Assembly (NCBI RefSeq): GCF_036057275.1
Contig: NZ_CP107945.1
Span: 3,596,001 to 3,660,000, forward strand
Source of the DNA: Streptomyces sp. NBC_00390
Lineage (GTDB): Bacteria; Actinomycetota; Actinomycetes; Streptomycetales; Streptomycetaceae
DNA length: 64,000 bases
Reading direction: 5' to 3'
In this document: positions 34,197-43,664 of the stretch, in pieces
How positions within the stretch are numbered: the first letter of the stretch is position 1
How the letters are laid out: every line of letters begins with the position of its first letter
Program-made: the position numbers and the translations under genes
Notes under the pieces: generated by a model
The model's database searches: none
What the model saw: the letters and a program-made list of their open reading frames with translations, nothing else
What the model was told of the DNA's origin: nothing

Positions 34197-35099
34197 CTAG
34201 ACGGTCAGACCGCGCACCAGCAGATCGAGCAGAGCGCACACGAAGAGCGCGATGCCGATGAACCCGTTGACCGTGAAGAACGCCCTGTTCAGGCGGGACA
34301 GGTCGTGCGGCTTCACGATCGTGTGCTCGTAGAGGAAGGCCACCGAAACGATCGCCAGGCCCAGCCACAGGAACAGGCCCGCGTCCGTGGCGAGCGCGTA
34401 CCAGACCAGCAGCGCCATCGTCACGGCGTGAGCGGCCCGGGCCCCGTACAGCGCCGCCGGGATGCCGAAGCGGGCCGGCACCGACTTCACGCCGTGGGCA
34501 CGGTCCGCCTGGACGTCCTGGCAGGCGAAGATCAGGTCGAAACCGCCGATCCAGACGCCGACCGCAAGTCCAAGGATCACCGCGTCCCACGACCACTCCC
34601 CGGTGACCGCGATCCACGCGCCGACCGGACCCATGGCCTGGGCCAGACCGAGGATGGCGTGCGGGTAGTCCGTGAACCGCTTGCCGTACGGGTAGACCAC
34701 CATCGGGATCACCGCGACAGGGGCCAGTGCCAGGCACAGCGGGTTCAGCAGCGCCGCCGCGCCGAGAAAGATCGCCAGCGCGATCCCGGCCCCGGTCCAG
34801 GCGGACTTGACGGAGACGGCACCGGTGACCAGTTCGCGTCCGGCCGTGCGCGGGTTACGGGCGTCGATCTCCCGGTCGATGATCCGGTTGGCGGCCATGG
34901 CGAAGGTCCGCAGGCCCACCATGCAGACGGTGACGAGGAGCAGCGTCCACCAGCGCACGCTCCGGTCGGCCTGGAACATCGCGGTCAGGGCGGCGATGTA
35001 CGCGAAGGGCAGCGCGAAGACCGAGTGCTCGATCATCACCAGGCGCAGGAAGGCCTTGGTGCGTCCGGGCTGCGGTACGGCCGCGGCGGTGGAGGTCAC
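34197..35099 (-). CDS. mqnP: UbiA-type prenyltransferase of the futalosine pathway
   Basis: 300 residues with about eight to nine helices. The two Mg-diphosphate motifs are N71-X3-D75-X3-D79 (NRIIDREID) and D196-X3-D200 (DVQAD). It attaches the polyprenyl chain to the naphthoate-type ring precursor in the futalosine route. The GTG start overlaps the stop of mqnL (GTGA), so the two are translationally coupled. It lies beside mqnL and ubiX as in other Streptomyces, where MqnP, MqnL and MqnM are named for these homologues. Confidence 0.94.
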   Translation of the reverse strand: MTSTAAAVPQPGRTKAFLRLVMIEHSVFALPFAYIAALTAMFQADRSVRWWTLLLVTVCMVGLRTFAMAANRIIDREIDARNPRTAGRELVTGAVSVKSAWTGAGIALAIFLGAAALLNPLCLALAPVAVIPMVVYPYGKRFTDYPHAILGLAQAMGPVGAWIAVTGEWSWDAVILGLAVGVWIGGFDLIFACQDVQADRAHGVKSVPARFGIPAALYGARAAHAVTMALLVWYALATDAGLFLWLGLAIVSVAFLYEHTIVKPHDLSRLNRAFFTVNGFIGIALFVCALLDLLVRGLTV

Positions 35100-36547
35100 A
35101 GCCCGTACTCCTTCCAGCGACGGTCCACCTTCGCCGCCGTCTGTGGGTCCGACTCGACCATGTCCGGCCAGCCGCCGTCCCGGGTGTACCCCTCCTCGGG
35201 GAGCTTCTTCGTGGCGTCGATGCCCGCCTTGCCGCCCCAGAACTGCTGGTACGAGGCGTGGTCGAGATGGTCCACCGGGCCCTCCACAACCGTCAGGTCT
35301 CGGGCGTAGTCCGTGTTGCCCAGCGCGCGCCAGGAGACTTCGTGCAGATCGTGGACGTCGCAGTCCGCGTCCACGACCACGATCAGCTTGGTCAGCGACA
35401 TCATGTGCGCACCCCAGATCGCGTGCATGACCTTCTGCGCGTGCTTCGGGTACTTCTTGTCGATCGAGACGATCGCGCAGTTGTGGAAGCCGCCCGACTC
35501 CGGCAGGTGGTAGTCCACGATGTCCGGAACGATGATCTTGAGCAGGGGCAGGAAGAAGCGCTCCGTGGCCCGGCCCAGCGGACCGTCCTCGGTCGGCGGG
35601 CGGCCCACCACGATCGACTGGAGCAGCGGGCGCCGCCGCATCGTGACGCAGTCGATCGTCAGCGCCGGGAACGGCTCCTGTGGCGTGTAGAAGCCGGTGT
35701 GGTCGCCGAACGGGCCCTCCGGCAGCATCTCGCCCGGCTCCAGCCAGCCCTCCAGCACCACCTCGGCATTCGCCGGGACCTGCAGCGGGACCGTCTTGCA
35801 GTCGACCATCTCGATCCGCTTGCCCGCGACGAACCCGGCGAACAGATACTCGTCGATGTCGCCCGGCAGCGGCGCGGTCGAGGCGTAGGTGACGGCCGGC
35901 GGGCAGCCGAAGGCGATCGCGACCGGCAGCCGCTCCCCCTTCTTGGCGGCGACGGCATAGTGGTTGCGGCTGTCCTTGTGGATCTGCCAGTGCATACCGA
36001 TGGTGCGTTTGTCATGACGCTGGAGCCGGTAGAGGCCGAGGTTCCTGACCCCCGTCTCCGGGTGCTTGGTGTGGGTGAGACCCAGGTTGAAGAAGGATCC
36101 GCCGTCCTCGGGCCAGGTGAACAGCGCGGGCAGCCGGTCCAGATCGACGTCGTCGCCGTGCAGGACCACCTCCTGCACGGGCGCGTCCTTCACCTTCTTC
36201 GGCGGCACGTGCACCATCGAGCCGAGCTTGCCGAACGCCTCGCGCACCCCGACGAACCCGTGCGGCAGCTCCGGCTTGAGCAGCCCGCCGATCTTGTCGC
36301 TGATCTCCGCGTACGACGTCAGGCCGAGCGCCTTCAGCAGCCGCCGGTCGGTGCCGAAGACGTTCATCGCCAGCGGCATCGCGGAGCCCTTGACGTTCTC
36401 GAACAACAGGGCCGGGCCACCCGCCTTGTTCACCCGGTCGACGATCTCCCCGACCTCCAGAAAGGGGTCCACTTCGGCCTTGATGCGCTTCAGGTCGCCG
36501 TCGCGCTCCAATGCCCGGAGCAGGGAGCGAAGATCGTCGTAAGCCAT
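35096..36547 (-). CDS. mqnL: UbiD-type decarboxylase of the futalosine pathway
   Basis: 483 residues, normal UbiD length. Signatures include LRSLLRALERDGDL at the N-terminus, ESGGFHNCAIVSI, MLPEGPFGDHTGFYTP and GRPPTEDGPLG. The conserved Glu/Arg set for prenyl-FMN chemistry is expected around GPFGDHTG. It removes a carboxyl group from a late menaquinone intermediate. Its stop overlaps the mqnP start. UbiX activity (32790-33491) would supply the cofactor. Confidence 0.94.
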   Translation of the reverse strand: MAYDDLRSLLRALERDGDLKRIKAEVDPFLEVGEIVDRVNKAGGPALLFENVKGSAMPLAMNVFGTDRRLLKALGLTSYAEISDKIGGLLKPELPHGFVGVREAFGKLGSMVHVPPKKVKDAPVQEVVLHGDDVDLDRLPALFTWPEDGGSFFNLGLTHTKHPETGVRNLGLYRLQRHDKRTIGMHWQIHKDSRNHYAVAAKKGERLPVAIAFGCPPAVTYASTAPLPGDIDEYLFAGFVAGKRIEMVDCKTVPLQVPANAEVVLEGWLEPGEMLPEGPFGDHTGFYTPQEPFPALTIDCVTMRRRPLLQSIVVGRPPTEDGPLGRATERFFLPLLKIIVPDIVDYHLPESGGFHNCAIVSIDKKYPKHAQKVMHAIWGAHMMSLTKLIVVVDADCDVHDLHEVSWRALGNTDYARDLTVVEGPVDHLDHASYQQFWGGKAGIDATKKLPEEGYTRDGGWPDMVESDPQTAAKVDRRWKEYGL

Positions 36548-36636
36548 AGGGCCAAGTATCTGTCACCCGTTACCCTGGGGCCGTCACCGGGGCCGTGGAA
36601 CACGGCCTGCACGTTGCTTCCAGGGGGCTGTCGCAC

Positions 36637-37026
36637 ATGTTCAGGGCATTGCTGTACATCCTGCCGCTGGCGTTGACGATCTACGCGTTCATCGACTGCC
36701 TCAACACCCCCGAGGATGAGGCCAAGCACCTTCCCAAGGTGGTCTGGGTCATCATCATCCTGCTTTTCTGGATCGTCGGGCCCATCGTCTGGTTCGCCGC
36801 CGGCAAGATGCGGCGCGCCCCGGCCGGTGGCCGCACGCCCTCCGAGTGGCACCGCAACCACCGCATGGAGTGGGTCGCACCGGACGACAACCCCGACTTC
36901 CTGAAGTCGCTCAAGGAGGAGAACAAGAAGGACGAGTCCCTCCTCAAGGACTGGGAGGCCGATCTGCGCCGCCGCGAGGAAGAGCTCAAGAAGCGCGAGC
37001 AGGGCGACGACTCCGAAAAGTCCTGA
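36637..37026 (+). CDS. PLDc_N-type small membrane protein
   Basis: 129 residues. Two helices (MFRALLYILPLALTIYAF and VVWVIIILLFWIVGPIVWF) with the conserved loop around DCLNTPEDEAKHLPK match the phospholipase D-nuclease N-terminal family (PLDc_N), common in actinobacteria. A long, highly charged cytoplasmic tail with a coiled coil (about 90-125, RRREEELKKRE) follows. ATG 36637 has a GGGGG tract about ten bases upstream. It is divergent from mqnL. No function is known. Confidence 0.82.
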   Translation: MFRALLYILPLALTIYAFIDCLNTPEDEAKHLPKVVWVIIILLFWIVGPIVWFAAGKMRRAPAGGRTPSEWHRNHRMEWVAPDDNPDFLKSLKEENKKDESLLKDWEADLRRREEELKKREQGDDSEKS

Positions 37027-37219
37027 CCGGCCGCCTTCCGGAGGGCCGGGAACGGTCCCGGCAGACAGGTCCCGCCCCGGACGGCGCCACGCGCGGCGCC
37101 ACGTGAAGTCGCTGCCCCGTGCCGGACGCCGCGCCTGCGACGCTACGGGCGGAGCACGCGAGCGGTCCACGAGGCAGTGGGACGCCCTGCCGACGGCATG
37201 CACCGGACGGAGCGAACCC

Positions 37220-37675
37220 ATGGCGCACAGCACGTACGAGCAATGGCTGGCGACAGCCGTCGAGGAGGCCAGGGCGGGGCTCGCCCAAGGCGGCATCCCG
37301 ATCGGCGCCGCTCTGTACGGCGCGGACGGCACGCTCCTGGGACGCGGCCGCAACCGCCGCGTCCAGGACGGCGATCCGTCCATGCACGCGGAGACCTCGG
37401 CCTTCCGCGCCGCCGGCCGGCAGCGGTCGTACCGGGGTACGACCATGGTGACCACCCTCTCACCGTGCTGGTACTGCAGCGGTCTGGTGCGGCAGTTCGG
37501 CATCTCCCGGGTGGTGGTCGGCGAGGCCGCGACATTCCACGGCGGCATCGACTGGCTGGCCGGACACGGCGTGGAGACCGTGGTGCTGGACGACCCCGAG
37601 TGCACGGCGATGATGCGCGACTTCATCGCGGCCCGGCCCGAGCTCTGGAACGAGGACATCGGCGAGGACGGCTGA
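37220..37675 (+). CDS. Yeast-type cytosine deaminase homologue
   Basis: 151 residues. The zinc site is His56-Ala-Glu58 (MHAE) and Cys83-X2-Cys86 (SPCWYC). Beyond the general CDA fold, the end of the protein (FIAARPELWNEDIGED) and middle (RGTTMVTTLSP, VVVGEAATFHGG) closely follow yeast Fcy1, whose C-terminus reads FIDERPQDWFEDIGE to my memory. Cytosine or a related base deaminated to uracil is therefore the likely substrate. GGAG is eight bases before ATG 37220. It is followed by a 2-oxoglutarate oxygenase gene. Confidence 0.82.
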   Translation: MAHSTYEQWLATAVEEARAGLAQGGIPIGAALYGADGTLLGRGRNRRVQDGDPSMHAETSAFRAAGRQRSYRGTTMVTTLSPCWYCSGLVRQFGISRVVVGEAATFHGGIDWLAGHGVETVVLDDPECTAMMRDFIAARPELWNEDIGEDG

Positions 37676-37864
37676 CCTGCCGTCAGCCTCCTGGACGTCC
37701 CGTGACCTGGCCGGGGCGGCGCGGCGGCGTGACGGTCACCGGCGACCGTCCTGCGGTCCCGGAGAGGACCGATCACCTCCGGGACGGACCGCCGACCGGG
37801 CCCCGAAGCGGCGTCCGGCGCGGGGTTCCTTGCCCGACAGATCCGGGCGCTGGAGAGTTGAGGG

Positions 37865-38833
37865 GTGACCATCCCCACCATCGATCTGCGCCCTTGGTTC
37901 ACCGCGGACCCCGCGGCCCGCGCCCGGACCGCCCAGGTCGTCGACCTGGCCCTCCAGTCGGCCGGGTTCCTGCTGGTCACCGGGCACGGCGTCGACGATG
38001 CCCTGCGCCGGCGGATCCGTTCGGCCGCGCGTGAGTTCTTCGGGCTGCCGGCCGCCGTGAAGGAGCGGTACGAGGTACGGGTCGGCGAGCGCGGCTGGCT
38101 GGGCCCCGGCGCGGAGGCCAACGCCTACGCGGAAGGCGTCGAGACCCCGCCGGACCTCAAGGAGTCGCTGTCCTTCGCGGCCGACGAGCCGACCGGTGAC
38201 CCGGCGGTCGACGCGGAGTGGTTCCTGCCCAACACATGGCCGGACGAGGTACCCGCGCTCAGGGCCGCCGTCACGGAGTACGTCGCGCAGATGCGGGTGC
38301 TGTCGGACCGGCTGCTCGAACTGCTCGGCGCCGCACTCGGCGAGCCGGAGTCCTTCTTCACCCGGCACACCGGCCACTCGACCTGGGGTTTCAACATCAA
38401 CTGGTACCCGAGCAGACACGCGCTGGGCACGCCGCAGCCGGGCCAGTTCCGGATCGGCCCGCACACCGACTTCGGCACCGTCACGGTCCTGGACCGCGAG
38501 GCCGGCCGCGGCGGGCTGCAGGTGTTCACGGACGACGACGGCTGGCAGGACGCGCCGTACGACCCGGCTGCCCTCACCGTCAACATCGGGGATCTGATGG
38601 CGCGCTGGACGGGCGACCGCTGGCGGTCCGGCCGCCACCGGGTGCTGCCGCCGCCCGCGGACGAGCCGTCCGAGGAGCTGATGTCGCTGGTCTACTTCTA
38701 CGAGTGCGATCCGGGCACGGTGGTCAGGCCGCTTCCGGCGCCCAAGGGGCAGGTCGCCTACGCTCCGGTGGACTCGCACGCGTATCTGCGGGCCAAGCTG
38801 GATTCGATCTCGGTGCCGCGGGGCGGTTCCTAG
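37865..38833 (+). CDS. Fe(II)/2-oxoglutarate-dependent oxygenase (isopenicillin N synthase family)
   Basis: 322 residues. The jelly-roll domain has the metal triad His-X-Asp in IGPHTDFGTVTV and a distal His in SGRHRVLPP, with the 2-oxoglutarate Arg probably in SGRHR or nearby. The N-terminal DIOX_N-like part reads IPTIDLRPWF and GFLLVTGHGVDD. It hydroxylates or desaturates a small molecule; the substrate is not predictable. GTG 37865 follows GGAGAG. A gap of about 190 bases separates it from the cytosine deaminase gene. Confidence 0.9.
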   Translation: MTIPTIDLRPWFTADPAARARTAQVVDLALQSAGFLLVTGHGVDDALRRRIRSAAREFFGLPAAVKERYEVRVGERGWLGPGAEANAYAEGVETPPDLKESLSFAADEPTGDPAVDAEWFLPNTWPDEVPALRAAVTEYVAQMRVLSDRLLELLGAALGEPESFFTRHTGHSTWGFNINWYPSRHALGTPQPGQFRIGPHTDFGTVTVLDREAGRGGLQVFTDDDGWQDAPYDPAALTVNIGDLMARWTGDRWRSGRHRVLPPPADEPSEELMSLVYFYECDPGTVVRPLPAPKGQVAYAPVDSHAYLRAKLDSISVPRGGS

Positions 38834-39348
38834 GCCCCTTTGGCGTAGGACTCCCGCAGCTGCTCCCAGCGCTCGGGCGTCCAGGTCGACCAGTCCGTGG
38901 TCGGCTTCCCGCCGAGCGCGTCGGCGAGCAGTTCGAAGTGGTTGTGCCAGCCGGCCAGACAGTCGAGAAGCACGTCCTTTGTGCACCCGAGCTCGTTGGT
39001 GAAGCGCAGTACGGTGCCGTCCTCGCCCTGCGGTTCGAGGTGGAAGCGGATCCGGCCGTGCACGGTGACCGTGTACTCGGCCACCCGTTCCATGTCCCAG
39101 GCGGTGACGGTTCCTTCGGCGACGGTGTGGCGGCCGTCCGCGTCGGCGTTCAGCCAGCGCAGGACAACCGCGCCGCCGATTCTCGGTTCGAGCGGGTCGG
39201 CGGCGCAGAGCCAGGTCGGCAGGCCTTCGGGGGTGGCGACGGCGGCCCATACCCGTATCACCGGATGCGGCAGCCGCAGCTCGAACCGCATGAGGTGAGT
39301 GCCGTCTTCCCGGGTCTCACTGGTTCCCTGGGGGATCGCCTGACTCAT
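38830..39348 (-). CDS. SRPBCC/AHSA1 domain protein
   Basis: 172 residues. The fold is suggested by MRFELRLPHPVIRVWAAVATPEGLPTWL-like N-terminus with Arg-Val-Trp, VVLRWLNADADG, VAEYTVTVHGRIRFHLEP and DCLAGWHNHFELL, typical of activator-of-Hsp90-homology proteins that bind a hydrophobic ligand in a helix-grip fold. It overlaps the convergent oxygenase gene by four bases. The function is unknown. Confidence 0.85.
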   Translation of the reverse strand: MSQAIPQGTSETREDGTHLMRFELRLPHPVIRVWAAVATPEGLPTWLCAADPLEPRIGGAVVLRWLNADADGRHTVAEGTVTAWDMERVAEYTVTVHGRIRFHLEPQGEDGTVLRFTNELGCTKDVLLDCLAGWHNHFELLADALGGKPTTDWSTWTPERWEQLRESYAKGA

Positions 39349-39385
39349 GACTCAAGCGTCGCCCCCCCGAGGCGTGAGCGCTACC

Positions 39386-40474
39386 TCACTCGACGCCCGC
39401 GTACGAGTGCAGGCTGTTCACGAACATGTTCACGCCGTAGTAGTTCCACAGGAAGCAGAGGAACGCGACCAGCGCGATGTACGCGGCCTTGCGGCCCTTC
39501 CAGCCGGCGGTCGCGCGGGCGTGCAGATACGCGGCGTACGCGACCCAGGTGATGAACGACCAGACCTCCTTGGCGTCCCAGCCCCAGTAGCGGCCCCAGG
39601 CGTCGCCCGCCCAGATCGCGCCCGCGATGATCGTGAACGTCCACAGCGGGAAGACGGCCGCATTGACGCGGTAGGAGAACTTGTCGAGCGAGGCAGCCGC
39701 CGGCAGCCGCTCCATGACCGAGGTGGCGAAGCGGCCGGGCTTGCCGCCGAGCGTCAGCTTGCGCTCGTAGGAGTCACGGAACAGGTAGAGCGCGGCGCCG
39801 ACCGCGCCCAGGTAGAAGACCGCGCCGCAGAAGATCGCGGTGGAGACGTGGATCCACAGCCAGTACGAGTCGAGGGCGGGAACGAGCTGGTCGCTCTCCG
39901 TGTACAGGTAGGTGACGGCGAAGCCGAGGTCCAGCAGCACGGTGGTGATCAGCGGCAGTCCGGCCCAGCGGACGTTCTTCCTGGCCAGCAGCAGCGCCAG
40001 GTACACACCGACCGCGACCGTCGAGAAGGTCGTGGAGAACTCGTACATGTTGCCCCAGGGCGCGCGCTGCACCGACAGGGCGCGGGTGAGCACGCCGCCC
40101 GCCTCCAGCAGGAAGGCGAGCACGGTCAGGGACACCGCGATCCGGCCGTACAGATCGCCCTTCTCGGTGCCGCCGTGCGCGCCGGGGCCGTCGGGCACGT
40201 CACGGGTGCCGCTCACGGCGCGCGTGATCACCTTCGGCTTGTCCAGAACGGTGGTACCGCCCGCGCTCCTCACCTGGACCGCGGGGGCGGCGGGCTGTGC
40301 CGCGCCCGCGGGTGCGGTCAGCGCGGCCGCGGTACGAGCCACCTTGCTGCGGCTGCCGAAGATCCACTCGGCGATGTGCGCGAGAAAGGCCAGCGTGTAG
40401 ACGGCCATCGACGAATAGATCAGGTAATTGCTGATCTGCGCCAGATTCTCGTTGGTTGCGGCGGCGAGAGTCAC
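39386..40474 (-). CDS. ccsB: Cytochrome c biogenesis protein CcsB/CcsA (haem handling)
   Basis: 362 residues, multi-helix. The haem-handling WWD motif is GRYWGWDAKEVWSFITW near the C-terminal third, with conserved histidines in neighbouring helices. Together with ResB it forms the system II synthase that exports haem and attaches it to apocytochrome c. The GTG start overlaps the resB stop (GTGA). It is the last of resA-ccdA-resB-ccsB. Confidence 0.94.
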   Translation of the reverse strand: MTLAAATNENLAQISNYLIYSSMAVYTLAFLAHIAEWIFGSRSKVARTAAALTAPAGAAQPAAPAVQVRSAGGTTVLDKPKVITRAVSGTRDVPDGPGAHGGTEKGDLYGRIAVSLTVLAFLLEAGGVLTRALSVQRAPWGNMYEFSTTFSTVAVGVYLALLLARKNVRWAGLPLITTVLLDLGFAVTYLYTESDQLVPALDSYWLWIHVSTAIFCGAVFYLGAVGAALYLFRDSYERKLTLGGKPGRFATSVMERLPAAASLDKFSYRVNAAVFPLWTFTIIAGAIWAGDAWGRYWGWDAKEVWSFITWVAYAAYLHARATAGWKGRKAAYIALVAFLCFLWNYYGVNMFVNSLHSYAGVE

Positions 40475-42159
40475 TTCTCAGCCCCTTCGGCAGGAACATC
40501 GGCGGGTACATCGACTGGTTCAGGCGCGGTCGGCGCCTGCGCGTGCAGGGTGGCGGCCAGGTCGGCCAGCTCTTCGGGAAGCTTCGCCGACTCGCTCCGG
40601 CCGAGGCCCGCCATCTCCACGACGGTGACCCCGTCCTCGCCGCGCACCGCCCGCACCCAGATCCGGCGGCGCTGGATGAACAGCGAGCCGACGAGTCCGG
40701 CGATGGCGGCGATCGCGCCGGCCAGCGCCCAGCCGTTGCCCGGCTGCTGCGAGATCTGGAAGCTCGCCCACTCCTTCACCTCGTTCTCGAAGGTGATGGA
40801 GCCGGCGCCGTCCGGGAGCTTCATGGTCTCGCCGGGCAGCAGGCGCGCCTTGAGGATCTCCCCGCTGGGGTCCTTGAACTGCTTCATCTTGCGGGTGTCG
40901 AGCTGGTACACGTTCTGTGGAAGTCCCGCGTCGACGCCGAGGCTGCCGTGGTAGCCGGTGAGCGCGAGCACCGGATACTCCAGGCCCGGGAACTGCGAGA
41001 ACATGTTGCCGTTGCCCGCGCCGGCGAAGGTCGGCACGAAGAAGGCCTGGAAGCCGAGCTGGTCCCTCGTGCCGTTCTTGTCGCGGTAGCCGTCCATCAC
41101 CTTGATGGCACCGGTCGACGTGACGTTGTTGTCGATCGGAAGCAGCGGCACCGCGCCGCTGAAGACGACCTTGCCCTTGCCGTCCCGGACCGTGACGACC
41201 GGGGCGTAGCCGTGCGACAGCAGATAGACCTTGGTGCCGTCGACGACCAGCGGCTTGTTGACCTCGATGACGGACCTGCGGTCGGGGCCGGTGCCCTTCG
41301 ACCAGGTGACGGCGGCCTCGAAGGTGCGCGGGGTGCCGCGCTGCGGCCTGCTCTTGGCGTACGTACCGGTGAAGCTGTCGAGCTTGAAACTGAACGGCAC
41401 CAGTTCGTCCGGCGTGAACAGGGAGCCGGACTTGAAGTCGTCGTACATCGGAAGCACGTTGGAGAAACCGTCGCCCTCGACGACGAGTTTGCCGCCTTCG
41501 GACTTGAACAGCTGGCCACTGGCGAACGCCACCAGCATCACGATCAGGGCGACATGGAAGACCAGATTGCCCGCTTCGCGCAGATAGCCCTTTTCGGCGG
41601 CAACCGCGTCACCGGCCGCATCCGCGCGGAAGCGGCGCTTCTTCAGCATCACGAGCGCCGCCTCGCGGACCTGCTCGGGCTCGGCCTGGGTGCGCCAGGT
41701 GGTGTACGCGGGCAGCCGGGTCAGCCGCTTGGGCGCGCCCGGCGGCCGGCCGCGCAGCTGCCCGACGAACTGCCAGCTGCGCGGGACGATGCAGCCGATG
41801 AGGGAGACGAACAGCAGGATGTAGATCGCCGAGAACCACACCGAGCTGTAGACGTCGAAGAACTGGAGTTTCTCGTAGACCGGCGCGAGGACGTCGTGCC
41901 GCTCCTTGAACGCCTGTACCTTCAGCTCGTCCACGCTGTTCTGCGGGATGAGAGAACCCGGGATCGCGCCCAGGGAGAGCAGGAACAGCAGGATCAGCGC
42001 GACCCGCATGGACGTCAGCTGGCGCCAGAACCACCGTGCCCAGCCGATGACTCCGAGGGCCGGACCTCCGATGCCGTCCTTGTCCTCGCCGGGCGCGGTG
42101 GACAACTGGGCCCCGGCCGCGCCGAGGTCCTGCTGCTCTGCCGCTTCGGTCTTGCTCAT
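40471..42159 (-). CDS. resB: Cytochrome c biogenesis protein ResB
   Basis: 562 residues. It has the ResB layout: N-terminal helices (RWFWRQLTSMRVALILLFLLS with SLIPQN), a helix pair after YSSVWFSAIYILLFVSLIGC, another at LVFHVALIVMLVAFASG, a large outside domain, and a last helix near GWALAGAIAAIAGLVGSLF. ATG 42159 is close to the ccdA stop. It works with CcsB to ligate haem to cytochrome c. The tail is Pro/Ala-rich and variable. Confidence 0.94.
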   Translation of the reverse strand: MSKTEAAEQQDLGAAGAQLSTAPGEDKDGIGGPALGVIGWARWFWRQLTSMRVALILLFLLSLGAIPGSLIPQNSVDELKVQAFKERHDVLAPVYEKLQFFDVYSSVWFSAIYILLFVSLIGCIVPRSWQFVGQLRGRPPGAPKRLTRLPAYTTWRTQAEPEQVREAALVMLKKRRFRADAAGDAVAAEKGYLREAGNLVFHVALIVMLVAFASGQLFKSEGGKLVVEGDGFSNVLPMYDDFKSGSLFTPDELVPFSFKLDSFTGTYAKSRPQRGTPRTFEAAVTWSKGTGPDRRSVIEVNKPLVVDGTKVYLLSHGYAPVVTVRDGKGKVVFSGAVPLLPIDNNVTSTGAIKVMDGYRDKNGTRDQLGFQAFFVPTFAGAGNGNMFSQFPGLEYPVLALTGYHGSLGVDAGLPQNVYQLDTRKMKQFKDPSGEILKARLLPGETMKLPDGAGSITFENEVKEWASFQISQQPGNGWALAGAIAAIAGLVGSLFIQRRRIWVRAVRGEDGVTVVEMAGLGRSESAKLPEELADLAATLHAQAPTAPEPVDVPADVPAEGAEK

Positions 42160-42164
42160 CGAAC

Positions 42165-42929
42165 TCAGATCCCCACCTGGAAGCCTTGTGCCCAGCCCTG
42201 CATCTCCTGCACAAGGCTGTCCCACGCACCTGTGAGCAGCAGCAGACCGGTCGCGATCATCATGCCGCCGCCGATCCGGATCACCCAGACGTAATGCCGC
42301 TTGACCCAGCCGAACGCGCCGAGCGCCTTGCGGAAGGCCACCGCGGCGGCGATGAACGGGAGGCCGAGCCCCAGGCAGTACGCGACCGAGAGTACGGCCC
42401 CGCGGCCCGCGCTCGCCTCGCTGAGAGCCAGCCCGTTCACTGCCGCGAGGGTGGGTCCGACGCACGGCACCCAGCCGACGCCGAACAGGGCACCCAGCAG
42501 CGGGGCACCGACCAGTCCGGTCGCGGGCCGCATGTGGAAGCGGAATTCGCGCTGGGTGAGCCAGGGCATCAGGCCCATGAAGAACACGCCCAGCAGGATC
42601 ATCAGCACACCGAGGACTCTGGAGATGATCTCCCGGTGTCCGAGGAGGGTGTTGCCGAAGTAGCCGAACAGGGCGCCGCCGGAGACGAACACGACCGTGA
42701 AGCCGAGAACGAAGAGGGACGCGCCGCTGACCATCCGGCCGCGCCGGGCGTCCGCCAGGTCGGTCCCGCTGACCCCGGTGACGTAGGAGAGGTAGCCGGG
42801 CACCAGCGGCAGTACGCAGGGCGAGAAGAACGAGACGAGGCCGCCGAGCAAAGCGATGGGCAGCGCGAGCACCAGTGCCCCGTCGCGCACCGTCTCGGTC
42901 ACGCCGGGCGCCGCGGCGAGAACTTCCAC
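42165..42929 (-). CDS. ccdA: Thiol-disulphide interchange membrane protein CcdA
   Basis: 254 residues with about six helices. The two redox Cys are in SFFSPCVLPLVPGYLSY and GVGWVPCVGPTLAAV, both followed by proline as in CcdA/DsbD proteins. It carries electrons from cytoplasmic thioredoxin across the membrane to ResA. The start lies four bases from the resA stop, and resB begins six bases after its stop, so the operon is tight. Confidence 0.95.
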   Translation of the reverse strand: MEVLAAAPGVTETVRDGALVLALPIALLGGLVSFFSPCVLPLVPGYLSYVTGVSGTDLADARRGRMVSGASLFVLGFTVVFVSGGALFGYFGNTLLGHREIISRVLGVLMILLGVFFMGLMPWLTQREFRFHMRPATGLVGAPLLGALFGVGWVPCVGPTLAAVNGLALSEASAGRGAVLSVAYCLGLGLPFIAAAVAFRKALGAFGWVKRHYVWVIRIGGGMMIATGLLLLTGAWDSLVQEMQGWAQGFQVGI

Positions 42930-42933
42930 AGGA

Positions 42934-43533
42934 TCACTTCTCCGCGATCAGCGGGTCGAGCATCTTGCGGAGTCCCTCGTCGTCGAGCTCCTTCAGCGAC
43001 CGCGCCGCCATCTTTCCCTCGCGGTCGAGGACGATCGTGGTCGGAACGGACTGAGGATTGAGGCTGCCCCTGGGGAAGCCGTTGACGAGGAGCTTTCCGA
43101 TCGGGTCGTACAGACTCGGATAGCCGACACCGTAATCCTTCTCGAAGGCGATCGCCGGGCCCTTCTCGGTGTCCCGTGTGTTGATCCCGACGAATTGGAC
43201 GCCCTTGTCCTTGGTCTCCTTGGCGACCTTGGCGAAATACGCCGCTTCGGCACGGCAGGGCCCGCACCACGATCCCCAGACGTTCAGTACGACGACCTTG
43301 CCCTTGAAGTCGGCGACGTCGAGCTGCTTGCCGTCCAGGGTCTCCCCGGCGAGCTTGTTCGGCGCCACGCGCTTCCCCTTGGCGACGGTGTCGATGCCGC
43401 CGGTGTTGGTGACGAAGTTCGTGTCACCGCCGCCGCCCGACTTCCCGCCGTCGCCACAGGCCGACAACGTGAGCGCGCCGACGGCGACCAGGGTGGTCAG
43501 CAGGGCGGCGCGAGGGGCACGGCTTAGGCTCAT
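42934..43533 (-). CDS. resA: Thioredoxin-like lipoprotein ResA/TlpA
   Basis: 199 residues. A lipoprotein signal ends in LTLSAC (Cys26). The thioredoxin domain has the active site GSWCGPCRAEA and the cis-proline region QSVPTTIVLDREGK. It reduces the apocytochrome c disulphide before haem attachment. ATG 43533 has no ribosome binding site upstream (the preceding bases are CGAAACTTTTCAC), so translation may be leaderless or the start could differ slightly. First gene of the ccs cluster. Confidence 0.94.
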   Translation of the reverse strand: MSLSRAPRAALLTTLVAVGALTLSACGDGGKSGGGGDTNFVTNTGGIDTVAKGKRVAPNKLAGETLDGKQLDVADFKGKVVVLNVWGSWCGPCRAEAAYFAKVAKETKDKGVQFVGINTRDTEKGPAIAFEKDYGVGYPSLYDPIGKLLVNGFPRGSLNPQSVPTTIVLDREGKMAARSLKELDDEGLRKMLDPLIAEK

Positions 43534-43664
43534 GTGAAAAGTTTCGCATGGCCCTGCCGGGGATCTTCCGCACCCCCCTCGATGCCCGCAGATGCTGAGG
43601 AAACCCGGCGCGGAGGGCAACCCACCACGCCTCCGGGACAGGTCCACCACAAGACCGCTGCGTG

